DNA of 33,063 nucleotides. Origin: an uncultured Lachnospiraceae bacterium (GTDB lineage: Bacteria > Bacillota > Clostridia > Lachnospirales > Lachnospiraceae). The notes under the pieces are model-generated. The model saw nothing but the letters and a program-made list of their open reading frames with translations, was not told the origin of the DNA and made no database searches. Made by a program: the position numbers and the translations under genes. Below, piece after piece: positions 14,544 through 20,853 of the stretch (position 1 is its first letter; every line of letters starts with the position of its first letter). The stretch is taken from the NCBI GenBank assembly GCA_902784165.1, contig CACZTL010000003.1, positions 1 to 33,063 on the forward strand, read 5' to 3'.

Positions 14544-15773
14544 TCAATACTCATAAAACCATGTTCCGCCAAATTCGTAAGGCAGGAAGGTATCATAGTA
14601 TTCCTTTAGTGTAGCCGTAGCATCTACATCCTTAAATTCCTCTGGCCACAACAGCTTTGCAAAGAACTCGTAGCAGGCTGCGTCATATACCTCTCTGGCA
14701 AGACCGTGATGCACTACATAAATCTCGCCATTCTTAACCGCTTTAAGATCAGACCATCCCGAACGCGCCAGATAACCGTCAACAAGCTTTCTTGTGTCTG
14801 CTTCATTGGAATCAAAGCCGAGACGTATGGAATCAGCAACCTTCGGCCAGTAAGATCCTGCAAATACGATCTTGTCCGGATCCTTCTCGAGCAGATATTC
14901 AGGATCTATAGCTCCGTAACCGCTTTCAGGAACCACTCCGTCGCCGACGCTGTTGCCTCCGGCAACATACGCGATTCCACCCCACATCATTTCATTGTCA
15001 TAGGTATTTCCGTACTCCGCAGGTCCGCCGGAACCTACCTCTATATACAGGTTCGGTCTTTCATTCGACTTAAGAATTTCCGCTACCTTACTCTCAACAT
15101 TGGACCTGTGCTCTTTATAGAAGTCGATGATCTTTTGCGCCTGCTCTTCTTTACCGAATGCCTTTCCGAGTATCTCGACAGTCTTCACGTGATTTTCTTC
15201 CGTTTCGTCGTGAAGCTCTATGTAAATGATATGTATCCCCGCTTTTTCAAATTTCTCCTTTACTTCGGCTTCTACCGCTTCCTTGTTCATGGTAGATACA
15301 ATGAGAGCATCGCAGTCTGAATTAAGGATACCTTCCGTGTCAAAATCCTTGCCGAGAGACCCTATCTTGGGAATATCCGCAAGCTCGGGCACCGTTTTTA
15401 TAAACTGCTGCCACATATCCTGACGGTTATTCTCCAGTCCTTCATCTATTCCTGAGATATACTTGTACACGTCTTTTCCGAGCAACGCAGACATGGTCAT
15501 AAATGCGCCGCCCGAGCCGCTAGACTGCACTACAACATGCTCCAAAGGCTTTTCAAGCTTTATGGTCTGACCTGCACAGTCTGTAAATTCGATCGCGCTC
15601 GTACTTGCGGCCGTAGTTGTTGCCGCTGTTGTGGTAGCTGCCGTCGTTGCCGCAGCTGTAGTTGTCCCGGTTGTGGTCGCTGTCTGATTACCCGCTCCGC
15701 CGCAGCCCACAAGAAGTGACGTTCCTAAAACCGCTCCTGACAACACAGGTATTAATAAATTTTTAAGTTTCAT
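14544..15773 (-). CDS. Substrate-binding lipoprotein 2 of the importer
   Basis: 409 aa. Lipoprotein signal with lipobox cysteine in LLVGCGG, then a low-complexity linker made almost only of Thr and Ala (about 35 residues), then a Peripla_BP_2-type domain paralogous to the lipoprotein at 8135. The start is the ATG at 15771-15773 with GGAGG upstream; the frame continues further 5' through the palindromic repeat but that part is not believable. It heads the seven-gene operon. No copy of the CCCCT/AGGGG operator is seen between 15774 and 15965, so this operon may be controlled differently from its relatives or be read from outside. Confidence 0.85.
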   Translation of the reverse strand: MKLKNLLIPVLSGAVLGTSLLVGCGGAGNQTATTTGTTTAAATTAATTTAATTTAASTSAIEFTDCAGQTIKLEKPLEHVVVQSSGSGGAFMTMSALLGKDVYKYISGIDEGLENNRQDMWQQFIKTVPELADIPKIGSLGKDFDTEGILNSDCDALIVSTMNKEAVEAEVKEKFEKAGIHIIYIELHDETEENHVKTVEILGKAFGKEEQAQKIIDFYKEHRSNVESKVAEILKSNERPNLYIEVGSGGPAEYGNTYDNEMMWGGIAYVAGGNSVGDGVVPESGYGAIDPEYLLEKDPDKIVFAGSYWPKVADSIRLGFDSNEADTRKLVDGYLARSGWSDLKAVKNGEIYVVHHGLAREVYDAACYEFFAKLLWPEEFKDVDATATLKEYYDTFLPYEFGGTWFYEY

Positions 15774-15792
15774 AATAACCTCCGATATTTGA

Positions 15793-15862
15793 AGTGTGTC
15801 AAACGGGGACAGTCCCTTTGTGTCAGGACTGACACAAAGGGACTGTCCCCGTTTGACACACT
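15793..15862. repeat. Dispersed palindrome, 70-bp long form
   Basis: A perfect or nearly perfect inverted repeat: arms AGTGTGTCAAACGGGGACAG then TCCCTTTGTGTCA, loop GGAC, and the mirror image. It sits in the leader region of the seven-gene operon, 20 bp upstream of the start codon, where its hairpin could affect expression. Confidence 0.9.
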
Positions 15863-15868
15863 TTCTCA

Positions 15869-15912
15869 CAAAAAACTACCGCAACGCATATTCAGCAGCA
15901 CGGCAGTTTTAA
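15869..15912 (-). terminator. Probable terminator of the 102-aa gene
   Basis: On the minus strand AAAACTGCCG pairs with CGGTAGTTTT around an inner hairpin, followed by further T residues. It lies about 55 nt after the stop codon at 15966 and separates that gene from the seven-gene operon. Confidence 0.6.
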
Positions 15913-15965
15913 TCTATAATATGTAAAAAAGAAAGAAAAGCTTTGAATGGGTTTAGCAGTTGCAT

Positions 15966-16274
15966 TTATGCATATAATACTTCGTCATATCTTCCGTTCT
16001 TTGCCTTGTCTAAAGCATCGATCCAGTTATCTCTTTCAAAATCAAGTATTGCTATATGCGATTCAAATGAATTACCGGCATAGTTCCAAACTATACAGGT
16101 GTGACCTCTTTTTCTGATGTTGCTCATATTATCAAGATAAAATGATTCTTTTAAATTTCCTTCTCTGTCCAGCACCTCCATCTTATCCTTCTTTAATCTG
16201 AGACTGCCTGTCCTGCAAAGATAAACTGCACGACTGTTCAATAACACGTCATCTTCTGTTCGGTTTTCTTCCAT
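15966..16274 (-). CDS. Orphan 102-aa protein under the shared operator
   Basis: 102 aa, with no signal or membrane segment. The predicted pattern is several short beta strands followed by a final helix (FERDNWIDALDKAKNGR), which reminds me of small PH/GRAM-like domains, but I do not recognise a family. The ATG at 16272-16274 follows GAGGAGGTG, a very strong ribosome site; an upstream in-frame ATG at 16289 has none. It has its own operator-promoter (16323-16367) and terminator, so it is a stand-alone member of the predicted regulon, just downstream of the regulator gene. Confidence 0.7.
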   Translation of the reverse strand: MEENRTEDDVLLNSRAVYLCRTGSLRLKKDKMEVLDREGNLKESFYLDNMSNIRKRGHTCIVWNYAGNSFESHIAILDFERDNWIDALDKAKNGRYDEVLYA

Positions 16275-16322
16275 ATAACACCTCCTCAAAAAAAGAAAAA
16301 AGTAATCTAAGCTGACATAAAC

Positions 16323-16367
16323 AGTGTATCACCATCAAAAATTTTTTTTATCCCCTATGGGTGGATA
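16323..16367 (-). promoter_or_regulatory. Operator and promoter of the 102-aa gene
   Basis: TATCCCCTATGGGTGGATA (16349-16367) is a less perfect copy of the shared palindrome. On the minus strand it ends exactly 23 nt before TACACT (plus-strand 16323-16328), a 4/6 match to TATAAT. It lies only 3 bp from the end of the regulator gene. Confidence 0.55.
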
Positions 16368-16370
16368 TTT

Positions 16371-16964
16371 TTACGAAAACACCTGTGCATTAACTGTAAA
16401 TGCATCGATCATCGCCCGGATTTTTTTGATCGTCTTAAAGCTGTCCTCACCCTCACGATCGGCAACCGCAAGAAATCCTGCCATCTGAAAACAGAAAAAA
16501 AGCTCAGCCTCTTTTCTGCCTATACCCTTAGCATTTATCAAATCTTCTATATATTTCTCTTTATATTTTTCAGAAATATAACTCATGATGATCTTCTGTG
16601 CCTTAAACTCATGAATAAGAGTGTTGTACTTTTCCGGCTCTATATCATAGATAGTGTGCTCTTTTGCTCTTTCCGGCTCTTTTATGCTTCCGGTACCGAA
16701 ATCCCCGAGAATATGCCTGATTATCATAGGTTCCTTCTCAAGCGCCTCCTCTATGATCTCCCTTAACAGATCATCTAAGCAGTCATAGTGCAGATAAAAT
16801 GCACTCCTGCTTATCTGCGCGACGTCGCAAAGCTTCACTATGCCGATCTTCTCATACGGTTTTTTCTTAAGCTCGTTCAATAAAGCATCCTTTAATACCA
16901 TCTTGGTATAAAGAATCCTCTTGTCGATTTTTTCTTCTTCATTGTTATCCTGAAATGATTCCAT
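16371..16964 (-). CDS. TetR/AcrR-family transcriptional regulator
   Basis: 197 aa. The N-terminal helix-turn-helix lies at about residues 36-65 (GIVKLCDVAQISRSAFYLHY), a standard TetR DNA-binding segment; the C-terminal two thirds are helical and form the ligand and dimer domain, which shows no recognisable metal site. I choose the ATG at 16962-16964, preceded by CGGAG at 9 nt, over the upstream ATG at 16985 that lacks a ribosome site. A copy of the shared palindrome stands upstream at 17078-17096. It is the only obvious regulator in the region, so it is the first candidate to bind the palindrome, although the site geometry looks activator-like while most TetR proteins repress. Confidence 0.85.
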   Translation of the reverse strand: MESFQDNNEEEKIDKRILYTKMVLKDALLNELKKKPYEKIGIVKLCDVAQISRSAFYLHYDCLDDLLREIIEEALEKEPMIIRHILGDFGTGSIKEPERAKEHTIYDIEPEKYNTLIHEFKAQKIIMSYISEKYKEKYIEDLINAKGIGRKEAELFFCFQMAGFLAVADREGEDSFKTIKKIRAMIDAFTVNAQVFS

Positions 16965-17015
16965 ATCTGTAATCTCCGATTTCATACTATACTTACTTAC
17001 AAAAACTTGCCACTT

Positions 17016-17051
17016 AGTGTGTCAGACGGGGACTGTCCCCCTCTGACACAT
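17016..17051. repeat. Dispersed palindrome, short form
   Basis: AGTGTGTCAGACGGGGACTG followed by TCCCCCTCTGACACAT. It lies between the regulator's operator and its start codon. The arms carry CAGA in place of CAAA, a subtype also seen on the right side of the window. Confidence 0.85.
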
Positions 17052-17077
17052 ATTTTCATATAAAAATGCAAAAAAAA

Positions 17078-17096
17078 TAACCCCTTGAGGGGGTTA
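17078..17096 (-). promoter_or_regulatory. Operator upstream of the TetR-type regulator gene
   Basis: TAACCCCTTGAGGGGGTTA is a strong copy of the shared palindrome, with the outer TAACCCC/GGGGTTA perfectly matched. Counting 23 nt downstream on the minus strand gives GAAAAT, only a 4/6 match to TATAAT, so promoter geometry here is uncertain. Confidence 0.65.
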
Positions 17097-17100
17097 TCGG

Positions 17101-17118
17101 CTGACACTTTAATGTCAG
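17101..17118. promoter_or_regulatory. CTGACA-N6-TGTCAG palindrome beside the regulator's operator
   Basis: CTGACACTTTAATGTCAG is a perfect inverted repeat 4 bp from the CCCCT/AGGGG site, in the divergent region between the regulator and the 63-aa gene. It could be a second operator (TetR sites often look like this) or a relic of the dispersed TGACACACT repeat. Confidence 0.4.
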
Positions 17119-17150
17119 TCAGTATTGTCGTGGGAACATTTTTTTGTATA

Positions 17151-17179
17151 TTGTGCTATGACCTGATAATGTGTATAAT
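17151..17179 (+). promoter_or_regulatory. Sigma-A type promoter of the 63-aa gene
   Basis: TTGTGC at 17151-17156 and a perfect TATAAT at 17174-17179 with a 17-nt spacer. The predicted start of transcription lies about 45 nt before the start codon at 17231. Confidence 0.7.
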
Positions 17180-17230
17180 TGAGGATAAGCACATTTATCG
17201 AAAATACATTTGCAACGAGGAGATTATTAT

Positions 17231-17422
17231 ATGAAAACCTACAGAGTATTTGGCGTTAAGAAATGGGTAGTCACTGTCGATGCCGAGAACGAAGAAGAAG
17301 CTAAGAAGCTTGCTATGGAATCCGAGGATAAGTGGCAGTGGACGCATTCCGAAGTCGAAGAGCTTGAGGAAGAGGAATGGGATACCCATATCATGCATAA
17401 TACAGAAGGCGGAGTTGATTAA
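17231..17422 (+). CDS. Small acidic protein, 63 aa
   Basis: 63 aa with a basic beta-like start (MKTYRVFGVKKWVVTVDA) and a very acidic C-terminal half rich in Glu. No cysteine or membrane segment. The ATG at 17231 follows GAGGAG at 9 nt, a good promoter lies upstream and a strong terminator follows, so it is a real stand-alone gene. The start resembles small proteins with a beta-alpha fold whose VDAENEEEA segment is seen in many short hypothetical proteins, but I assign no function. Confidence 0.75.
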   Translation: MKTYRVFGVKKWVVTVDAENEEEAKKLAMESEDKWQWTHSEVEELEEEEWDTHIMHNTEGGVD

Positions 17423-17433
17423 TATCGGCTCAT

Positions 17434-17466
17434 AAAAAAGGGGAGCCGTGGTGGCTCCCTTTTTTT
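17434..17466. terminator. Bidirectional Rho-independent terminator between converging genes
   Basis: GGGAGCC (17441-17447) pairs with GGCTCCC (17453-17459), flanked by AAAAAA on the left and TTTTTT on the right. It serves the 63-aa gene on the plus strand and the carboxypeptidase gene on the minus strand, whose stop codon is at 17468. Confidence 0.9.
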
Positions 17467-17467
17467 A

Positions 17468-18622
17468 TTATATCCTCCCCTCCGCTATCCCTTTATAAAC
17501 TTCTATATGATCCGCGCACATGTCACGACTGTTAGGCGCAAATCCGGTCACCACTATTATCGTCCTGTTATCTCTTTTAGCTGCAGTTACCATACAAGCA
17601 CCCGCTTCCGTGGTAAAACCTGTCTTTCCGGCAATCACCTCAAACCCCGCCATATCCACGCCTGTCATATATGAAAATGTATGACTCCAAAGCGGTATCC
17701 CTTCAGGGTGCTCACCCGTCTTTTCTGTCGTATACGACGGAGTTCCCAAAACCTTCTTACACAGCTCATTATCAAGAGCATATCTGAATATTACAGCCAG
17801 GTCGTAAGCTGTTGTGTAGTTATTTTCATCATGAAGTCCGGAAGTGTTTGAAAAATGCGAGTCCTTAAGCCCCATTTTTGCGCCTTCGAGATTCATCAGC
17901 TTTGTAAATGTTTCCATATTGCCTGCCGTTACATTGGCCAGTCCAAGGGCGCAATCGGCGCCGGACGGCAGTATCAGACCGTAAAGCATATCAGAGGCTT
18001 TTGCGGGTTCACCGGGAAGAAATCCTGCCACAGAAGCATTTTCCCTGTAAAATGCATCTGACTCCTCAAGTGTTATGGAAAATGTCCTGTCCATGGTCGG
18101 CAGAAAATCTACTGCCGTAAGCAGCGTCATCACTTTTGTGAGAGATGCGGGAAACATACGTATCCCCGCCTGCTTCCCAGCTATCAGCGTATTTGTATCC
18201 GCATCCATGACAACTGCATATTTGCTTTTTAAATCCGGCAGCTGCTTATATTCCCGGCTTATCCCCGGTCGCTGCCTGTAGTGCAGCAAGGTGGAGTCCG
18301 CATTTACATTTTCAGATCCGACTGTTCTTTCAGGAGTTGGTTCCTGCTCTCTAATGTCTGCCTCAGACTGTTGTCCGGAAGCCGCCGTGTTTTCCGTTAT
18401 ATTACCGGAAGTTCCGTGCTCAGGCATCGCTTCACTGTTTTCGTCCGGTGCTGCTTTACTGTTTTCGTCCTGAGTTTCCGTGCTCTGAACAGGATGCGTG
18501 TCCTCATGAACTTCCTCTGCCATAACTGCGGCAACTATAGAAATCGTAACTATCGCCACGATCACCGCTATCGCTATTATAGAGAGTACAATGCGCTTTC
18601 CGGTTGATCTTTTTTCCTTCAT
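17468..18622 (-). CDS. D-alanyl-D-alanine carboxypeptidase (peptidase S11, PBP5-like)
   Basis: 384 aa. One N-terminal membrane helix (residues 10-34), a long Ser/Thr/Glu-rich linker to about residue 130, then the catalytic domain. The active-site motif SLTK has its nucleophile at S160; the second motif is SGA in LPSGADCALG (SGN in many relatives) and the third is KTG in AGKTGFTTEAG. The enzyme trims the terminal D-Ala from peptidoglycan pentapeptides outside the membrane. There is no C-terminal amphipathic anchor of the PBP5 type; the N-terminal helix probably anchors it. Start ATG at 18620-18622 with AGGA upstream. The gene appears to stand alone. Confidence 0.9.
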   Translation of the reverse strand: MKEKRSTGKRIVLSIIAIAVIVAIVTISIVAAVMAEEVHEDTHPVQSTETQDENSKAAPDENSEAMPEHGTSGNITENTAASGQQSEADIREQEPTPERTVGSENVNADSTLLHYRQRPGISREYKQLPDLKSKYAVVMDADTNTLIAGKQAGIRMFPASLTKVMTLLTAVDFLPTMDRTFSITLEESDAFYRENASVAGFLPGEPAKASDMLYGLILPSGADCALGLANVTAGNMETFTKLMNLEGAKMGLKDSHFSNTSGLHDENNYTTAYDLAVIFRYALDNELCKKVLGTPSYTTEKTGEHPEGIPLWSHTFSYMTGVDMAGFEVIAGKTGFTTEAGACMVTAAKRDNRTIIVVTGFAPNSRDMCADHIEVYKGIAEGRI

Positions 18623-18650
18623 TTGTTTTTCCTAACTAAATCTATCGTTT

Positions 18651-18720
18651 AGTGTGTCAAATGGGGACAGTCCCTTTGTGTCAGTCCTGACACAAAGGGA
18701 CTGTCCCCGTTTGACACACT
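18651..18720. repeat. Dispersed palindrome, 70-bp long form
   Basis: Arms AGTGTGTCAAATGGGGACAG then TCCCTTTGTGTCA around GTCC, and the mirror image ending at 18720, 2 bp before the stop codon of the DJ-1 family gene. One T/C mismatch in the arms (AAATGGG against CCCGTTT) leaves a G-U pair in RNA. Confidence 0.9.
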
Positions 18721-18722
18721 TG

Positions 18723-19298
18723 TCACGCTTCGATATACTGCGCATCAACCCCCAGCTTCTCTGCTTCATCATCCCCCAGCAGCTTCCCGACTATAGCAAG
18801 CCCGAGATCCAGTGCAGTACCCATACCTCTTGCAGTGATTATATTTCCATCTACAACCACTCTTGCGGGTGCGCTTTCAACCATTGCTCCCGTCAGCTCT
18901 GCTTCAAATCCCGGAAATGTAATTGCTCTCTTATTCTTAAGAAGCCCCCAGTGCCCAAGCACCGAAGGTGCTGCACATATGGCTGCAATAAGCTTTTCCT
19001 CATCATTCTGCCTTAAAAAAAGCTCCTTTAATCCCTTTATCTTTTCAAACGGGAAATTCCCCGATACGCTTCCCATTCCACCGGGAAGGAATAAGAGGTC
19101 TGCTGTTTCTTCCTGTGCTGTATCCGAATATACATAGAGCCTGTCAGCTGTTACAATTATATTTTGTGCGCTCGTAACCTCTTTACGTCCCGTTACTGAG
19201 ATAAGCTCCGTCTCTATCCCGGCGCGTCTTAAAAGGTCGACTACGGCAAGCGCCTCTACTGTTTCAAATCCGTCTGTTAGAAAAACCTTTGCGTTCAT
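18723..19298 (-). CDS. DJ-1/PfpI family protein
   Basis: 191 aa. The nucleophile elbow is AAICAAPSVLG with C108, and E12 in DGFETVE is the partner glutamate, both as in DJ-1/YajL/ThiJ. These small proteins act in protein or metabolite deglycation and oxidative stress, though function is disputed for the family. Start ATG at 19296-19298 with GGAG upstream. It follows mnmA by about 20 bp and is probably in one transcript with it. The 3' end lies against a long palindrome that may end transcription. Confidence 0.9.
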   Translation of the reverse strand: MNAKVFLTDGFETVEALAVVDLLRRAGIETELISVTGRKEVTSAQNIIVTADRLYVYSDTAQEETADLLFLPGGMGSVSGNFPFEKIKGLKELFLRQNDEEKLIAAICAAPSVLGHWGLLKNKRAITFPGFEAELTGAMVESAPARVVVDGNIITARGMGTALDLGLAIVGKLLGDDEAEKLGVDAQYIEA

Positions 19299-19318
19299 TT
19301 TATTCTCCTTTGTTCTTC

Positions 19319-20401
19319 TTATACTATCGTCCCCCCGCCGAAAACATACTCTCCGTCATAAAGCACTGCCGCCTGTCCCTTTGCTATCGCCCGCTGGGGC
19401 TCGTCAAATACGATCCTGAGTTCATCCTCTCCCGTCTGCGTAACAGCTGCCGGCTGTGCCTCCTGATTATAGCGCGTTTTGGCAAGAAGCCGCAACTCCC
19501 CGTCTATACTATCCTTTGTAATAAGATTAATATCTTGCACGACAACCTCCGATGAATACAGCTCACTATCTCTTGCAAGAGTGACTGTGTTATTTACCGG
19601 ATCCTTATCATAAACATAAACCGGCTCGCCAAAGCTTACTCCCAGCCCCTTCCTCTGACCGATAGTATAACGGATAATGCCTTTGTGCCTTCCTATTACA
19701 TTTCCCTGCATATCTAAAAAGTCTCCGGGGGGGTAAGATTTACCCGTAAAAAACTCAATAAAATCAGAGTAGCTCTGATCCTTTACAAAGCAAATGTCCT
19801 GGCTTTCGGGTTTTTTTGCATTTACAAATCCGTTATCTGCGGCAATACGCCTCACTTCTTCCTTCGTCATATCCCCGAGTGGAAAGAAGGTATGAGCAAG
19901 CATATCCTGGGTCATGTTATAAAGGACATAAGTCTGATCCTTTTTTTTATCACGGGCTTTCTTCAGAAGATATCTTCCGCTTATCACACACGACTCAATC
20001 CTCGCATAGTGCCCTGTGGCGATATTTTCAAATCCCAGCTCCTTTGCTTTTTCAAAAAGCCTGCCGAATTTCATATACCGGTTGCAGTCTATACACGGGT
20101 TAGGCGTGATTCCGGACTCATAAGCCTCGATAAAACGCTCTATTACCTGTTCACGGAACTTCTCCTGAAAATTAAACACCCTGAAATCTATGCCTATCCT
20201 TTTGCAAACGCTCTCTGCATCCTGTACATCATAGATCGAGCAACAGGTGCGATCCATGGGCTGCCCTATCGTTTCATTCTGAAAAAGGTTCATCGTAGCA
20301 CCCATGCACTCATATCCCTGATTTTTAAGGAGCAGCGCCGTCACACTTGAATCAACGCCGCCGCTCATGGCTATAAGAATTCTTTTATTCGTAGTAATCA
20401 T
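19319..20401 (-). CDS. mnmA: tRNA-uridine 2-sulfurtransferase MnmA
   Basis: 360 aa. The N-terminal PP-loop SGGVDSS binds ATP, TPNPCIDCN holds the first catalytic cysteine and SQDICFV the second, which carries the persulfide. The enzyme makes the 2-thio group on wobble uridine of tRNA for Lys, Glu and Gln. I place the start at the ATG 20399-20401 (MITTNKRILIAMSGG); the frame reaches 20452 only through the terminator of rpsU. No ribosome site precedes the ATG: the upstream bases are a run of 16 T and then GCGTAAG. This is unusual for a housekeeping gene here and suggests translation from read-through RNA, a leaderless start or a promoter inside the terminator. Confidence 0.92.
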   Translation of the reverse strand: MITTNKRILIAMSGGVDSSVTALLLKNQGYECMGATMNLFQNETIGQPMDRTCCSIYDVQDAESVCKRIGIDFRVFNFQEKFREQVIERFIEAYESGITPNPCIDCNRYMKFGRLFEKAKELGFENIATGHYARIESCVISGRYLLKKARDKKKDQTYVLYNMTQDMLAHTFFPLGDMTKEEVRRIAADNGFVNAKKPESQDICFVKDQSYSDFIEFFTGKSYPPGDFLDMQGNVIGRHKGIIRYTIGQRKGLGVSFGEPVYVYDKDPVNNTVTLARDSELYSSEVVVQDINLITKDSIDGELRLLAKTRYNQEAQPAAVTQTGEDELRIVFDEPQRAIAKGQAAVLYDGEYVFGGGTIV

Positions 20402-20408
20402 CTTACGC

Positions 20409-20444
20409 AAAAAAAAAAAAAAAACATGCCCTTGCAGACATGTT
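20409..20444 (-). terminator. Rho-independent terminator of rpsU
   Basis: On the minus strand AACATG pairs with CATGTT around TCTGCAAGGG and is followed by a run of T (16 in the plus-strand A tract 20409-20424). It lies 18 nt after the rpsU stop codon and directly before mnmA. Confidence 0.85.
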
Positions 20445-20461
20445 AAAATCACCCTGTATAA

Positions 20462-20638
20462 TTAATTATACTTGCGCTTTCTTGCCGCTTCAGACTTCTT
20501 CTTGCGACGTACGCTGGGCTTCTCGTAATGCTCTCTTTTACGGATCTCCTGCTGGATACCTGCCTTAGCACAATTTCTCTTGAAACGTCTTAATGCACTG
20601 TCCAGAGATTCGTTTTCCTTTACGATAACGTTCGACAT
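20462..20638 (-). CDS. rpsU: 30S ribosomal protein S21
   Basis: 58 aa, highly basic, with the S21 sequence [18 protein letters not shown] and a [12 protein letters not shown] tail. The ATG at 20636-20638 follows AGGA at 5 nt; the longer frame to 20731 is the transcribed leader. S21 sits in the 30S platform near the anti-Shine-Dalgarno helix. A strong promoter and a terminator bracket the gene. Confidence 0.95.
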   Translation of the reverse strand: MSNVIVKENESLDSALRRFKRNCAKAGIQQEIRKREHYEKPSVRRKKKSEAARKRKYN

Positions 20639-20713
20639 CCTTTTCCTGACCACCCTTCTTTTGCCGATTGTGTTTTGTACATAAATTACAGTACTTTTCA
20701 CTGCACTCATGTC

Positions 20714-20741
20714 ATTATAACATACATTCAAAATTCGTCAA
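20714..20741 (-). promoter_or_regulatory. Sigma-A promoter of rpsU
   Basis: On the minus strand TTGACG (plus 20736-20741), a 16-nt spacer and TATAAT (plus 20714-20719). The leader to the start codon is about 70 nt. Confidence 0.8.
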
Positions 20742-20782
20742 TATTTTTTTTTCTTATTAAGTTACTATTCAGCGATAATTGT

Positions 20783-20852
20783 AGTGTGTCAAATGGGGAC
20801 AGTCCCTTTGTGTCACTCCTGACACAAAGGGACTGTCCCCATTTGACACACT
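20783..20852. repeat. Dispersed palindrome, 70-bp long form
   Basis: Arms AGTGTGTCAAATGGGGACAG then TCCCTTTGTGTCA, loop CTCC, and a perfectly matching mirror image. It ends 1 bp before the stop codon of the DegV gene, the position expected for a terminator. Confidence 0.9.
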
Positions 20853-20853
20853 A

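Noticed and set aside
15593..15660. The Thr/Ala-rich tract of lipoprotein 2 as a frameshift or mobile repeat
   Set aside because: It is in frame and lies just after the lipobox, where flexible linkers are usual.
14544..15869. A longer start of binding lipoprotein 2 at 15869
   Set aside because: The extra 32 codons read through the palindromic repeat; the ATG at 15771-15773 has a good ribosome site and begins a proper lipoprotein signal.
20639..20731. Longer N-terminus for S21
   Set aside because: S21 proteins begin at the [10 protein letters not shown] segment; the upstream part is the leader after the promoter at 20714-20741.
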